NCBI GenBank assembly: GCA_003385635.1 | Contig: QQUY01000002.1 | Location: forward strand, 124,001 to 188,000 | Direction of reading: 5' to 3' | From: Acidobacteriota bacterium | GTDB taxonomy: Bacteria; Acidobacteriota; Blastocatellia; Pyrinomonadales; Pyrinomonadaceae | Length of the DNA: 64,000 nt | Shown: positions 52,640 to 62,475 of the stretch, one piece after another | How positions within the stretch are numbered: the first letter of the stretch is position 1 | Layout of the letters: each line of letters begins with the position of its first letter | Translations under genes and position numbers: made by a program | The notes under the pieces: generated by a model | The model's input: only the letters and a program-made list of their open reading frames with translations | Databases searched by the model: none | What the model was told of the DNA's origin: nothing

Positions 52640-55600
52640 CTACTCCGGCTGTTTGCCCGGAAGTGGTTTGTCTCCAGCAACACCGAAACTGTCCACCCTG
52701 AATCCCCCTGTGCTGAGTCTCTGCCACCAAGCGCCGTTGCGAAAGACTGCGATGTCTGCCGTGCCGTCTCCGTCATAGTCGCCGGGGACGGGAACATCTC
52801 CATTCGCTCCCCACTGAATGATCTGAACACCAACTGTGCTTTGAAGCAGATACCAGCCGCCGTTCGAAGGCCTGAAAACAGCGATGTCATCCTCTCCGTC
52901 ACCGTCATAATCTGCGGGAACCGGTATGTCGCTCGATATGCCGTAGGGGATCGAATCGAAGTTTTGGTTTGGAATGCCGGTTGGGCGAGCGATGTACCAC
53001 CGTCCATCGGACGGCCTGTAGACCGCCAGATCGTCCCTGCCATCACCGTTGTAGTCCATCACAAGCGGGAGGTCTCCGTTCACACCGAATTGGTGCGACT
53101 GCACTTGTCCGTCGGAACTCTGCAGGATGTACCAGAATCCGTTCGAAGGGCGGAATACCGAGATGTCGTCCATTCCATCGCCGTCATAGTCGAGACCGAT
53201 CGGAATATCTCCCGGAACTCCCCACTCGATCCCCTGTGCCGGTCCGCCGCTGCTCGGAAGAATGTAGAAATCCGGCTGTCCCGGTACCGAACTGGGCCTG
53301 AAAATGGCGATGTCCACATTGCCGTCTCCGTCGAAATCGCGCGGTACCGGAACATCTGTCGAAAGGCCGAACTGCGCCGCAGCGAATCCGTCTGTTGATC
53401 CAAAGAAATACCAGGTGCCGTTCGAAGGCCGGAAAAGCGAGAGGTCTGACTTTCCGTCACAATCCCTGTCTGCACTTACGTCGCCGCCGCCGCAGGCAAG
53501 CGGCCTCAGGACTGTCACTTGATTGAGATTCGGAAACGCAACCACTATCTGCTGGAAGACGGGATCCCAGGCGTACTCGATCGACGAACCGGCCTGTGGA
53601 ACGGTCCCGATCACGCTCGTGTTCTGGGGGATCGTGCCCGTCGAACCCGCAGTTATGTCAATGTAGCTTACGGCACCGACATTCTGACCGGGTGTTCCAA
53701 CGGTAAGCGGTGACGGGACAGAGTATCCGCGGCTTTGAATAATAAAGTCCCCGTTAGGCAGCACTGTCAGCGGTCCGTTTCCGATCTCATCGCCTGCAGT
53801 TGTACCGACGATCGAATTGGCAGCCGAAACGGGACCGAAGCAGCCTTGTGGTCCGCACAGTGTGACCGCACCAGCGTCGGTCGCCGAACCATTGTCCCAA
53901 CGGTTCGCCTTGACGATATACCGCGAGCCGCTGACGAACCCCTCACTTCCTACATCGTCGTTCGGGGATGACCCGACTAACGAGTTCGCATCGCTAACAG
54001 CTCCAGTACATCCGACTACACCGTTGCATAATGTAGCAGCGCCGGCATCGGCGATACCGCCCCGGTCCCAGTCGCTTGAAAGCACTACGTAACTTCCGTT
54101 CGCAAGCGTCAGGATCCCGTTTCCGCCTATACGGTCGCTAGCGGAACTGCCGAAAAGCGAGTTTGATCCGTTTATAGGGCCGGTCGGGCATCCTGCACCT
54201 GTGCAGAAGGTAACCGCGCCTGAGTTTTGGACACCGTTGATACTTGCGAACCTGCTTACGATCACCACGTTTCCGTTTGCAAGCTCGACCGCGCTATCCC
54301 CAACGAGATCGTTTGCCGTTGTCCCGACTAGCGAGTTCGAGGGACCGACGACTCCGACACAGCCCGTGACACTATTGCAATTCGTAACGGCACCGGCTTC
54401 ATTCGCACCGACGTTGTCCCAGTTCTTGCTGAGAAGGAGATAGTTTCCGTTGGATAGAGGCATTCCGACGTTTCCTACTACGTCCGAACTTGTCGCTCCA
54501 ACCATCGAGTTCGAGGTTGCAACGGGTCCGTTGCAGCCTGAGAAGCCGTTGCAGAAGGTGGCAGCACCTGCGTTTGACCCTGTCGGACTGTTCCATCTCG
54601 GCGTCATTGCTACATAGTTGCCGGTAGCCAGAGCCATCACCGCTCCAACCTCATCACCGGAAGACGTACCGTGCAGAGAGTTGGTGGTTGAAACAGGGCC
54701 GGTGCAGCCTACATTTCCGTCGCAGAAGGTCACTGCACCGCCATCGACGGTTGTAGGAGGATCCCAGAATCTGCTCCCGACGACGTAGTTTCCGCTGGCA
54801 AGCGGGGTTATACCGAAGTTGCTGACCTGATCATGATTCGTCGAGCCGACCAGAGAGTTCGCGGCGCTGACTTCGCCGACGCATCCCGTACTTCCGCTGC
54901 AGAACGTCGCCGCACCTGTATTGACGGCACCTCCGTCCCACAAATGGCTGGAGACCACGAAGTTGCCATTGTGCAGCTCGGTGATCCCAAGCCGTCCGAC
55001 CTGGTCATTTGCAGTCGTACCGACAAGAGAATTGGCAGCTGATACGGCTCCGGTCGGACATCCGGTCGTTCCCGAACAGTAGGTAACGGCACCTACATTT
55101 GCCGCACTCTTCGAATCCCAGTCGAAGGAATTGACGACGTAATCGCCGTCGGAAAGGACCTGGATTCGATCGCCGACGCGGTCACTCGTGTTCGAGCCGA
55201 TCAGCGCATTGTCTTGGGTGATCGTCCCGACGCAGCCTGTCACTCCACTGCAAAAGACCACGGCTCCCACATCGACGGTTCCTCCGTTGTCCCACGTATC
55301 TGCGAGAACAATATAGTTGCCGTTTGGGAGGACGATTATCTCGGAACCGATGCTGTCCTCTGCCGTGCCTCCCACCAGACTCGTCAATGGCTCGATGATC
55401 GGCGGACATCCTGTAGTGCCGCTGCACAAGGTCACTGATCCGACATCCTGTCTTGTGCTGAGGTCGAAACTGTAGGTCGCGACGACGAAGTTACTGTTTG
55501 GGAGGATATAGATATCAGTACCGCCGATCTCATCCGATTGGGAACTTCCGGTCATCGTGCTGATCAGCGCGCCTGTAAAACCGTTGAAAAGGTGAACCGC

Positions 55601-55807
55601 GCCAACATCATCGGGCCCGCCGGACAGATCGAAACCCGGATCTGTGATCACGATGTTTCCGTTCGGAAGAGTGAAAATATTCTCGCCGAAGTTGTCGCTT
55701 CCGTTTGGGGCGGGAATGTCGAAACTCACCTGGGCGGCGATAGAAGTTGCCAGCAGAAAAAGGATCAGGATCGAAGCGGCGGTGCGGACTCTTGCAGGTA
55801 ATCTCAT
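52640..55807 (-). CDS. Secreted FG-GAP/VCBS-repeat protein with cysteine-rich propeller repeats
   Basis: The 1055-residue protein has a signal peptide (AASILILFLLATSIAA). Residues 30-760 are about a dozen degenerate repeats of 45-55 residues with the pattern NGNYVV...W...AGAVTFCSGTTGC.G.V..SNSLVGTT..D.VG, most with a cysteine pair that could form a disulfide. Residues 780-1055 contain six FG-GAP/VCBS calcium loops (DFDGDGNVD, DYDGDGMDD, DYNGDGRDD and others), each followed by IAVFRPSNGGWY. Such proteins form secreted beta-propellers. No LPXTG or Por signal is visible. It is a probable surface or extracellular protein of unknown ligand. Confidence 0.88.
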   Translation of the reverse strand: MRLPARVRTAASILILFLLATSIAAQVSFDIPAPNGSDNFGENIFTLPNGNIVITDPGFDLSGGPDDVGAVHLFNGFTGALISTMTGSSQSDEIGGTDIYILPNSNFVVATYSFDLSTRQDVGSVTLCSGTTGCPPIIEPLTSLVGGTAEDSIGSEIIVLPNGNYIVLADTWDNGGTVDVGAVVFCSGVTGCVGTITQDNALIGSNTSDRVGDRIQVLSDGDYVVNSFDWDSKSAANVGAVTYCSGTTGCPTGAVSAANSLVGTTANDQVGRLGITELHNGNFVVSSHLWDGGAVNTGAATFCSGSTGCVGEVSAANSLVGSTNHDQVSNFGITPLASGNYVVGSRFWDPPTTVDGGAVTFCDGNVGCTGPVSTTNSLHGTSSGDEVGAVMALATGNYVAMTPRWNSPTGSNAGAATFCNGFSGCNGPVATSNSMVGATSSDVVGNVGMPLSNGNYLLLSKNWDNVGANEAGAVTNCNSVTGCVGVVGPSNSLVGTTANDLVGDSAVELANGNVVIVSRFASINGVQNSGAVTFCTGAGCPTGPINGSNSLFGSSASDRIGGNGILTLANGSYVVLSSDWDRGGIADAGAATLCNGVVGCTGAVSDANSLVGSSPNDDVGSEGFVSGSRYIVKANRWDNGSATDAGAVTLCGPQGCFGPVSAANSIVGTTAGDEIGNGPLTVLPNGDFIIQSRGYSVPSPLTVGTPGQNVGAVSYIDITAGSTGTIPQNTSVIGTVPQAGSSIEYAWDPVFQQIVVAFPNLNQVTVLRPLACGGGDVSADRDCDGKSDLSLFRPSNGTWYFFGSTDGFAAAQFGLSTDVPVPRDFDGDGNVDIAIFRPSSVPGQPDFYILPSSGGPAQGIEWGVPGDIPIGLDYDGDGMDDISVFRPSNGFWYILQSSDGQVQSHQFGVNGDLPLVMDYNGDGRDDLAVYRPSDGRWYIARPTGIPNQNFDSIPYGISSDIPVPADYDGDGEDDIAVFRPSNGGWYLLQSTVGVQIIQWGANGDVPVPGDYDGDGTADIAVFRNGAWWQRLSTGGFRVDSFGVAGDKPLPGKQPE

Positions 55808-56030
55808 ATGGCTGTCCCTCAGTTCTCGCGTGATGGATTTGAGAAACAGAGATGCAGCTACCGTACCTGTTGCGGGTATCCTCGATATCGACGCAAACTC
55901 GCATCTAACTATCGCATTTAGAACGAGTTACAGAAAAAAGGGAAGTTCACACGCGGAAGCGCTGGTGAAGACGAGAAATGGCAGAGTGTAAAGCTGGCTT
56001 GTCAGAAAGTAGTTTCAATATTTCAAAGTC

Positions 56031-57428
56031 TCACGCATTTTCGCTTTCGGGACCGGACAATCCGTATTCTTTAATCTTGGAGTGCAGCGCCGGCCTCGAT
56101 ATGCCGATCTCGTCCGCCGTCTTGGAGATATTCCAGCGGTTCTTCTGAAGATGGTCCTTTATAAAAGCCTTCTCGAAGTCTGCGACCAGCATTCCCCTTG
56201 CCTCTTTCAGGTCCGAGTTCGAATGCACGGCAGCCTCGTTGTTCGAATCCAACGCGAACACCGACTTTGGCAGATCATCCGGTCCGACCGGGTCCTCGCC
56301 AGCAGTGACAACGATCAGCTCCACGAGGTTTTCAAGCTCACGCACGTTTCCCGGCCACGAATGCTCTTCAAAGGCCCGTAATGTCTCGGGTGCCAATTCG
56401 ACCTGTTTTCCCTTTGCGGCATTTTGTGCCTCTAGAAAGTGCAGTGCGAGGCGCTTTACATCGCCTTCCCGGTCTCTCAGAGGGGGCAGGTCGACTGTGG
56501 CTACCGCGATCCGATAAAAGAGATCGCTTCTGAATGAACCGGACTCAACCAGGTCTGGCAGGTCGGCGTTTGAAGCGCAGATCAACCGGATATCGACCTT
56601 CGAGGAGACCGTTCCTCCCACCTTCCGCACCTCTCTTTCTTCTATGGCCCGCAATAGTTTTGCCTGAACGGGAAGCGGCATCGACGAGATCTCGTCCAGA
56701 AAAAGCGTGCCGCCGTCCGCCGCCTCGAAAAGACCCTGCTTACGGACCGAAGCATCCGTAAAAGCGCCTTTCTCGTGACCAAAGAGCTCACTCTCGATGA
56801 GATTATCCGGCAGCGCCGCGCAGTTTACGGCTATGAACGGCTTTCCGGATCGGGGCCCGTTCTGATGGATGGCCTGAGCCACCAACTCCTTTCCGGTTCC
56901 GCTCTCTCCCGTAAGAAGCACAGAAATGTCCCGGTCACGGGCAAGAGGCGCGATCTTCTCGTGAAGTTCTCGCATTACGGCACTTTCGCCGATGATCCCG
57001 CCAAAACCGAAGCGCCGGTCGAGTTCGGTCTTTAGCCGCTTGTTCTCTGCGGCAAGCGATCTGCGTTCGATCGCCTGCCGCACCTTTATCTCTATTTCGC
57101 CCAACTGAGGCGGCTTGCATATGTAATCATCGGCCCCAAGTTTCATCGCCTCGACAGCCGACTCTACCGTCGCGAATGCGGTAAGAACGATCACAGGAAG
57201 GTCGGACCCTCCGACCCGAATCTGCTGGAGCAGCTCCGAGCCCGACATCTTTGGCATCTTGATATCGGTGATAACGAGGTCGAATTTCTCGGCATCAAGC
57301 CGTTCCAGAGCTGCTTCGCCGTTTGTACAACTATGCACCCTGTACCCGCAGCGATTCAGGTGCAGTTCGATCGGCCGCCGGATCTGGGCCTCATCGTCAA
57401 CAAGCAGAATCTTTGGACGTTTACTCAT
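56031..57428 (-). CDS. NtrC-family sigma-54 response regulator with GAFTDA loop
   Basis: The 465-residue protein has an intact receiver (D11-D12, phospho-acceptor D55 in LVITDIKMP, K105), a sigma-54 AAA+ domain with Walker A GESGTGKE (174-181), and a Fis-type helix-turn-helix at the end (NRWNISKTADEIGISRPALHSKIKEYGL). The loop that contacts sigma-54, normally GAFTGA, is GAFTDA (221-226). It is the last gene of an operon with its histidine kinase, with an eight-base overlap. No clear -24/-12 promoter was found nearby, so its targets are unknown. Confidence 0.92.
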   Translation of the reverse strand: MSKRPKILLVDDEAQIRRPIELHLNRCGYRVHSCTNGEAALERLDAEKFDLVITDIKMPKMSGSELLQQIRVGGSDLPVIVLTAFATVESAVEAMKLGADDYICKPPQLGEIEIKVRQAIERRSLAAENKRLKTELDRRFGFGGIIGESAVMRELHEKIAPLARDRDISVLLTGESGTGKELVAQAIHQNGPRSGKPFIAVNCAALPDNLIESELFGHEKGAFTDASVRKQGLFEAADGGTLFLDEISSMPLPVQAKLLRAIEEREVRKVGGTVSSKVDIRLICASNADLPDLVESGSFRSDLFYRIAVATVDLPPLRDREGDVKRLALHFLEAQNAAKGKQVELAPETLRAFEEHSWPGNVRELENLVELIVVTAGEDPVGPDDLPKSVFALDSNNEAAVHSNSDLKEARGMLVADFEKAFIKDHLQKNRWNISKTADEIGISRPALHSKIKEYGLSGPESENA

Positions 57429-59244
57429 AAGTGCCGTTATTCGATTTTTGTCCGCCCGAAGAATGGTAGACAGGGAGCGTCAGTGTGAATTCCGAGCCGC
57501 TGCCCTCGGAGCTTTCCAGGCCGATGGATCCGCCGTGCGCGGCAACGATGTTCGACGCGATAGCGAGCCCTAGTCCACTTCCTCCGGACCTCGTCGAATA
57601 AAATGGATAGAAGATCCTGGACCTGTCTTTCTCCGGTATGCCCGCACCGTCATCCGCGACCGCGATCACGGCGTGCTGATCGCCGTTCGAGCTTCGGATG
57701 GTGATATTTCCACCAATATCAACGGCCTCGACCGCGTTAAGAAGTAAATTGATGAGCACGCTTCTCAGAAGCTCCGGATCGCCAAGCACCTTTGGCGAGC
57801 CTTCGGATTCTTCTACCTTCACAGCGACATTCTTGGCTGCCGCTTCCGTCTCGGCGTACGGGAGCGCACCCCTGACAAGCTCATTTACGTCGACCTCGCC
57901 CCGCCTGAGCTTCGGCGTCCGGTAATACTGTTTCAGATTCGCGAGCATCTCGAGGAATCCTTCCATTCCAAGCTTGATCTCTTCGAGGTATTCGCGGCGC
58001 GGGTCTTCCTTTTCAAGTTCTGAATCGAGATACTGGACCCAGAGGCTGATGCCGCTGATCCGATTCTGGATCTCGTGGGAGATCTCGGAGGTGAGTTCGC
58101 CGATAGCTGCCAGTTTTGCAGACCGGATCAGCCTCTCCTGGTAGTCTCGCAAGTCCGCCGTCATTTTCCTGTAGGTCTTCGCCAGTTCTTCGACCTCGTC
58201 GCCGGTGCTGACTTCAAGATCGATATCCAGATCGCCGCGCGCGATCTGCCTGGTCGCGCTTCCGAATTTTTCCAGCGGCACGGTGATCCGCGCCGCAAAC
58301 CGGGTCGCCGCATACAATACTGCGAAACACGCCGCGATCAATGCGACGACGAAAAAGGCCTGAAACGCAAGAGTTGGCGCGGGGGTAACTTCCCTGTCTA
58401 GCACCCCTACGAACCAGTTCTCGCCGGCCTGCGGTTCATAGACCGTCCTTTGAAACGCCTCTGCGGGGAAGATCGAAAGCCCGAATCCCGTGCATGCTCC
58501 CTGCGGGGTCATTCTCAGAACTTCTTCTGAAGCCTCGTCGAGGAGACCCGAAGTTGACTGTGCAAGATCAAGCGAGGCCGCGCATTCTTCGTGCTCCACG
58601 GTCTCAAGCGACTGCGCGAAAACAAGTCCGCTGTCGTCGAATAGAAACGAAGAAAGACCCTGGCCCGCAAGCAGCGGACGAAGCCGCCGCTCGAACGACT
58701 CTGCATTCAAACTGAGAACGACTATCCCCAGGAACCTGTCGGTGACGATCCGGTCGGTGAGGATTGTCACTTTCTTTCCGTCGGTAAGCTCCCGAACCGG
58801 AGACTGAAATGCACCGCTTATAAGGGTGCGTCTGAAGTAATCTTCGTGCGCGACCGATCGCCGCTCGGCATTCTCGGTAATACGGCTGTAGCTTATTAAC
58901 TCCCGGCCGTCCTTACCGACGAGCCCGAGTTCGAGATAGTACGGATTCTGTTCAAAGAAGAGTTTCATCGCGGTTCTCGCGAGGGACTCTTTCTGATCGG
59001 ATTCCACTTCTTCGAGAAGATCGATCACTGCCGGCACGCCTTTTAGCAATGCCAGGTCCTTTCTTGCGTCCCTCAGCTCTTTGCGAAGTTCTGCAATGGC
59101 CTCTGTGGCCCTGCGGTCCTTTGCCTCGCGAACCTCGATCGCCTCTCCCCTGATCAGGAAGTAGTAAGCCGCAAACGCCGTCAAGAGAAACGGCGCAAGA
59201 ATAAGCGGAAGCATATAAGCAACGATCTTGCTGCGTATTCTCAC
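57421..59244 (-). CDS. Membrane sensor histidine kinase
   Basis: This 607-residue kinase has two membrane helices (residues 8-30 and 292-315) enclosing a periplasmic sensor of about 260 residues with a double Cache-like pattern (YYLELGLVGKDGRELISYSR, KKVTILTDRIV). HAMP (318-370), a DHp helix with H390 (SEISHEIQNRISGI) and a catalytic domain (LINLLLNAVEAVD, VADDGAGIPEKDRSRIFYPFYSTRSGGSGLGLAIASNIVAAHGG) follow. It presumably phosphorylates the downstream NtrC-type regulator. The upstream gene, a secreted BNR-repeat protein, overlaps by four bases, so it may take part in sensing. Confidence 0.93.
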   Translation of the reverse strand: MRIRSKIVAYMLPLILAPFLLTAFAAYYFLIRGEAIEVREAKDRRATEAIAELRKELRDARKDLALLKGVPAVIDLLEEVESDQKESLARTAMKLFFEQNPYYLELGLVGKDGRELISYSRITENAERRSVAHEDYFRRTLISGAFQSPVRELTDGKKVTILTDRIVTDRFLGIVVLSLNAESFERRLRPLLAGQGLSSFLFDDSGLVFAQSLETVEHEECAASLDLAQSTSGLLDEASEEVLRMTPQGACTGFGLSIFPAEAFQRTVYEPQAGENWFVGVLDREVTPAPTLAFQAFFVVALIAACFAVLYAATRFAARITVPLEKFGSATRQIARGDLDIDLEVSTGDEVEELAKTYRKMTADLRDYQERLIRSAKLAAIGELTSEISHEIQNRISGISLWVQYLDSELEKEDPRREYLEEIKLGMEGFLEMLANLKQYYRTPKLRRGEVDVNELVRGALPYAETEAAAKNVAVKVEESEGSPKVLGDPELLRSVLINLLLNAVEAVDIGGNITIRSSNGDQHAVIAVADDGAGIPEKDRSRIFYPFYSTRSGGSGLGLAIASNIVAAHGGSIGLESSEGSGSEFTLTLPVYHSSGGQKSNNGTYE

Positions 59245-61127
59245 GGTTTCAGTGAAAAGACCTTTAAATCGTCAAAGTAAGTAGGTGCCGCAGTGTAACC
59301 TCCAAAACCGATCCGGTCTGGCGGCGGAAGACCGTCAGTCTCTGCACTCAACATCAGCCTGCCATCGACGTAATAGTCGATCTGACGAGGGGTGACGACC
59401 ACCCGGAACGGATACCACTTGCCTTTCTGAAAAGGGAACCTGGTCTGGTCGAGCACCTTGCCGCTAAGGCGATATCCCTTCAATGGAAAATCATCGTTTT
59501 TCAGACTGATCCACGCCCCGACGCGGAACTGATTCCCGATGACGAGCTGCCGGCTGCTCTCCGGACCCGCCCGCAGGAAAATGCCCGCAACAAAGTGAGC
59601 GACCGGATCCAGCATAAACCGTCCTTCAAGCACATAGCTTTCCGGTTCCTCAAGCGGAGCGAACGACGCAAAATAGTTAGGTTTTCCAACCACCGAACCC
59701 ATCAGGCTGTTCTCGACATTCAGCCAGACGCCCGCGGAGTCGGTCCATCCCGACCTCGGTTTCGAGAAATCCTCGCTATACAGCAGTTCGCCTGAATCCG
59801 CGTTCAAAGGATTCCGCGCTTTCCTGTCCGGTTCTTCGGACGCGGGAAGCGGCTCTGTCCCGGAAGCGGCAACCGACTTCATTCGACGCCGGTCTCCCGC
59901 ATGGCCCTGTTCCAGCCAGGTCACCGCGACGGTGCCCGGTCCTACGTTCGATATCCCAAGTCCCGAGATCTCGCCGTAATCATCGACGTCGCTGATCAGT
60001 TCCGAGCGCGACCAGATCCTGCCGCTGTCGGGTGAATATGCCACGGCGACGTCGCCGAAGATCGATCGCCGTCCGGATTGCCAGGCGCAGAACAGGTTTC
60101 CCTCGTTGTCGACGGTCAGGCGCGGCTGCTTGTCGATGCCGGGCACAACGTCGTTAAGCCGGGAGTTGGGGCTGAAGGTGTTTCCGTTGTTCTCTGATCG
60201 CGAGAAATAGATATTCCAGTCGTTGTCTCCCTGCTCTCCAGGATCCCGGAAATCGGAGAAGGCGACGTAGATGTTCGAACCGTGGTCTGCAACGCTGAAA
60301 TCAAGCTGCCAGACGTGCTTGGCGTCATCGTTAACCTTTCCGCCGGCGCGCCAGTGTTCGCCTCCGTCGTCGGAAATGGCGTAGCGGATATCTACGAGCG
60401 TCTTCCTGTCGCGCCAGTCTTCCCAGAACGCGAGCAGGCGGCCTCCCGCTCCGATCGCGAGCTGTGGCCCCCACTGGTCGCCTTCGCGAAAGTCGTACTC
60501 TATGGGCTTGTTCGGAGTCCAGGAGGACCCGCCGTCTGAAGACCTCGAGACAAAGACCAGTGGAAATCCGTGTCTCATGTCGGTCCACACGCAGATGATC
60601 GAACCGTCCGGTGCCTGCCTGAAAACTGGAGCACCGCGAACGGTCGACAACTCGTCATTGACCCTTGATTCGGCGGTCCACCTCCGGTCCCGGTCAGTTC
60701 GCATACGAAAGTAGATATTGCTGTCGTGGATCCTGACCGCTCCGAGACCGCGTTCCAGCAAAGTGAGTCCGGTCGGCGGCGGGTCGATCCAGGTCTCGGA
60801 GATATCCTGGATCCTTTCTTCCGCCGAAAAAGTCTTTCCGGCGTTAAGCGAAAGTCTGAAAAAACGGTCGGTCGTGCCCTGATCTGATCTCTTCGAATAG
60901 GAATAGAGGACCCTGCCGCCGTCACGGCTTTGAATCGAAAGACCGGTGATATTCTCGCCGGCCGGCAACGAACCTGGATCGGGGCCGGCCCAAAGCACCG
61001 GAGCTTCGGCCAACGAACGGCCGCTGGTTTGTGATTCGCTTTTTACTGCTGACGCGGAATAGAAGATCGGAAGGCTTATCGCGAGGATCAAGCCCGCAGT
61101 CCGCATTGCAACTCTGTAGAGATTCAC
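59241..61127 (-). CDS. Secreted BNR/sialidase-like propeller with C-terminal LamG-like domain
   Basis: The 628-residue protein has a signal peptide (TAGLILAISLPIFYSASA). Four Asp-box type motifs (SSDGGSSW, SDDGGEHW, SENNGNTF, SPDSGRIW) mark a sialidase-like six-bladed propeller in residues 45-420, and a concanavalin-like domain (LYSEDFSKPRSGW...YFDDLKVFSLKP) follows. I see no catalytic arginine triad typical of true sialidases, so a binding role is more likely. It is the first gene of the operon and overlaps the histidine kinase by four bases, which suggests it presents or modifies the signal. This function is inferred. Confidence 0.82.
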   Translation of the reverse strand: MNLYRVAMRTAGLILAISLPIFYSASAVKSESQTSGRSLAEAPVLWAGPDPGSLPAGENITGLSIQSRDGGRVLYSYSKRSDQGTTDRFFRLSLNAGKTFSAEERIQDISETWIDPPPTGLTLLERGLGAVRIHDSNIYFRMRTDRDRRWTAESRVNDELSTVRGAPVFRQAPDGSIICVWTDMRHGFPLVFVSRSSDGGSSWTPNKPIEYDFREGDQWGPQLAIGAGGRLLAFWEDWRDRKTLVDIRYAISDDGGEHWRAGGKVNDDAKHVWQLDFSVADHGSNIYVAFSDFRDPGEQGDNDWNIYFSRSENNGNTFSPNSRLNDVVPGIDKQPRLTVDNEGNLFCAWQSGRRSIFGDVAVAYSPDSGRIWSRSELISDVDDYGEISGLGISNVGPGTVAVTWLEQGHAGDRRRMKSVAASGTEPLPASEEPDRKARNPLNADSGELLYSEDFSKPRSGWTDSAGVWLNVENSLMGSVVGKPNYFASFAPLEEPESYVLEGRFMLDPVAHFVAGIFLRAGPESSRQLVIGNQFRVGAWISLKNDDFPLKGYRLSGKVLDQTRFPFQKGKWYPFRVVVTPRQIDYYVDGRLMLSAETDGLPPPDRIGFGGYTAAPTYFDDLKVFSLKP

Positions 61128-61193
61128 GCGGGAATGATATCCGAAGCGCTAATGCAATGAAAGATTCTTCCGGCACTCGTCGGGTGAATAACA

Positions 61194-62345
61194 CTAACGC
61201 TGCGCCTGCGTTTTGCTGTCACGAACCTTCCTGAGATTTATCGGTTCGACCTCAGGCGCACGCTGAGACCCCTCCCTCTTGCCTCTGAAGTGCTCTTGAA
61301 GGAAATAGGAGACCTCGCCTGCAACTATCCTGAATGCCCGCTCGGGTTTGATGAGGTCTGATCCTGAGGCCGAGGGTTCGATAAGAGGTATGTCGCTGAA
61401 GTAGCTGTGTTTCGAACCGTTCAGGATCGCGACTTCCGGTGATTCGAATGCCTCAAGATACCGAACCGCTATCTTCTCCGGTGCGTTGCGGCCCCACTGG
61501 GAATTCAGAAGAAGCAGGTACGGCTTGCGGGAAGGAGTCGGCATCTTGTTCAGGAAATAGAAAACGCCGTCAAGGCTGATACAGGCCTTGAACACGCGAT
61601 ATCTGAGACAAGACACGGTCGCCGCCATCCCTCCCATCGAATGCCCTGCGGAGGCGATCAGTGTTACGTCCGCGATACCCTTCAGAAGCGTGTCCGAGCG
61701 GTTCAACTCAAGGATCTTCTCGGCCACAAACGCCTGGTCCGCAGCCATTGTGTCAACGCCGCCTGTCATCATCGAATCGATCTCGTCCGAACCGAGCGTA
61801 TCTCTTTGGATCATGCTCTCTTCAAACAGGACCGGCGCGCCGTTCTCGAACGCGACAGCAGGACCCCAGAACGGATGGTCAATGGCAGCGACGAGATAAC
61901 CGTGGCTAGCAAGCTCCCTTGAAATAGCGGTGTAAACAAATCGGGGACTGTTCATGCCGTGAGAAAAGACGACTACCGGATAACCGCGTTCCGTCTTCCG
62001 CGGCTTTGCATCAATGTAAGCGTTGGTCGAAGCTCTCGGAATTCCCTCCCAGTATTTCTCAATACTTGGCCTGATTCTGTCCAGGCCGAACACGTAAGGC
62101 GCCACAGTTCCTGTTCGTTCAGCTGCGGGATACCAGATCTGAACGGCCAGCCGCCTGCTGTCCCCCGGTTCTGTAGTCCAGACCTCTTCCCTTGAACGGT
62201 CCTCGAAGTACCTGACCGTAGTTCCAACCGCATATTCCCCGGTGGCCTCGGGCAGTCCGGAACGCTCCTGCGCTTCGGCAGTAAACGGAAGGGTAAACGC
62301 GATGAGTAGAACTGCGGACTTGAAAGGGCATATTTTATTTCGCAT
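61194..62345 (-). CDS. Exported PAF-acetylhydrolase-like alpha/beta hydrolase
   Basis: The 383-residue protein has a signal peptide (SAVLLIAFTLPFTAEA). The PAF-acetylhydrolase family traits are RRLAVQIWYPA, YPVVVFSHGMN with the oxyanion loop, and the nucleophile elbow ASAGHSMGGMAATV (S236); a histidine candidate is in GSKHSYFSDIP. Enzymes of this family cleave short or oxidised acyl chains from phospholipids or other esters. It should act in the periplasm. The stop is 67 bases from the start of the BNR gene; both lie on the minus strand and may be cotranscribed. Confidence 0.85.
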   Translation of the reverse strand: MRNKICPFKSAVLLIAFTLPFTAEAQERSGLPEATGEYAVGTTVRYFEDRSREEVWTTEPGDSRRLAVQIWYPAAERTGTVAPYVFGLDRIRPSIEKYWEGIPRASTNAYIDAKPRKTERGYPVVVFSHGMNSPRFVYTAISRELASHGYLVAAIDHPFWGPAVAFENGAPVLFEESMIQRDTLGSDEIDSMMTGGVDTMAADQAFVAEKILELNRSDTLLKGIADVTLIASAGHSMGGMAATVSCLRYRVFKACISLDGVFYFLNKMPTPSRKPYLLLLNSQWGRNAPEKIAVRYLEAFESPEVAILNGSKHSYFSDIPLIEPSASGSDLIKPERAFRIVAGEVSYFLQEHFRGKREGSQRAPEVEPINLRKVRDSKTQAQR

Positions 62346-62475
62346 TTGTTCACCAAACCCCGCGGCAAGTATTTTCGTGACACCGAGATCCAGAGGAGGT
62401 CAGGTTTGGACGGCCTGATTCCGGCAGTGTATCCTTGCTGAAATTCAAAATTTCAGATCTTTAAGGGAGGAGTCT

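Noticed and set aside
52621-53046. Extension of the receiver gene by 142 codons upstream
   Set aside because: The extra part is an out-of-frame translation of the FG-GAP gene on the same strand. The receiver begins at the ATG at 52620.
59241-61127. True sialidase
   Set aside because: Asp boxes are present, but I cannot find the arginine triad and catalytic acid pattern, so I call it sialidase-like only.
62431-62452. CGGCA...TTGCT before the MBL gene as a sigma-54 promoter
   Set aside because: The spacing is two bases too long, which sigma-54 promoters do not tolerate.
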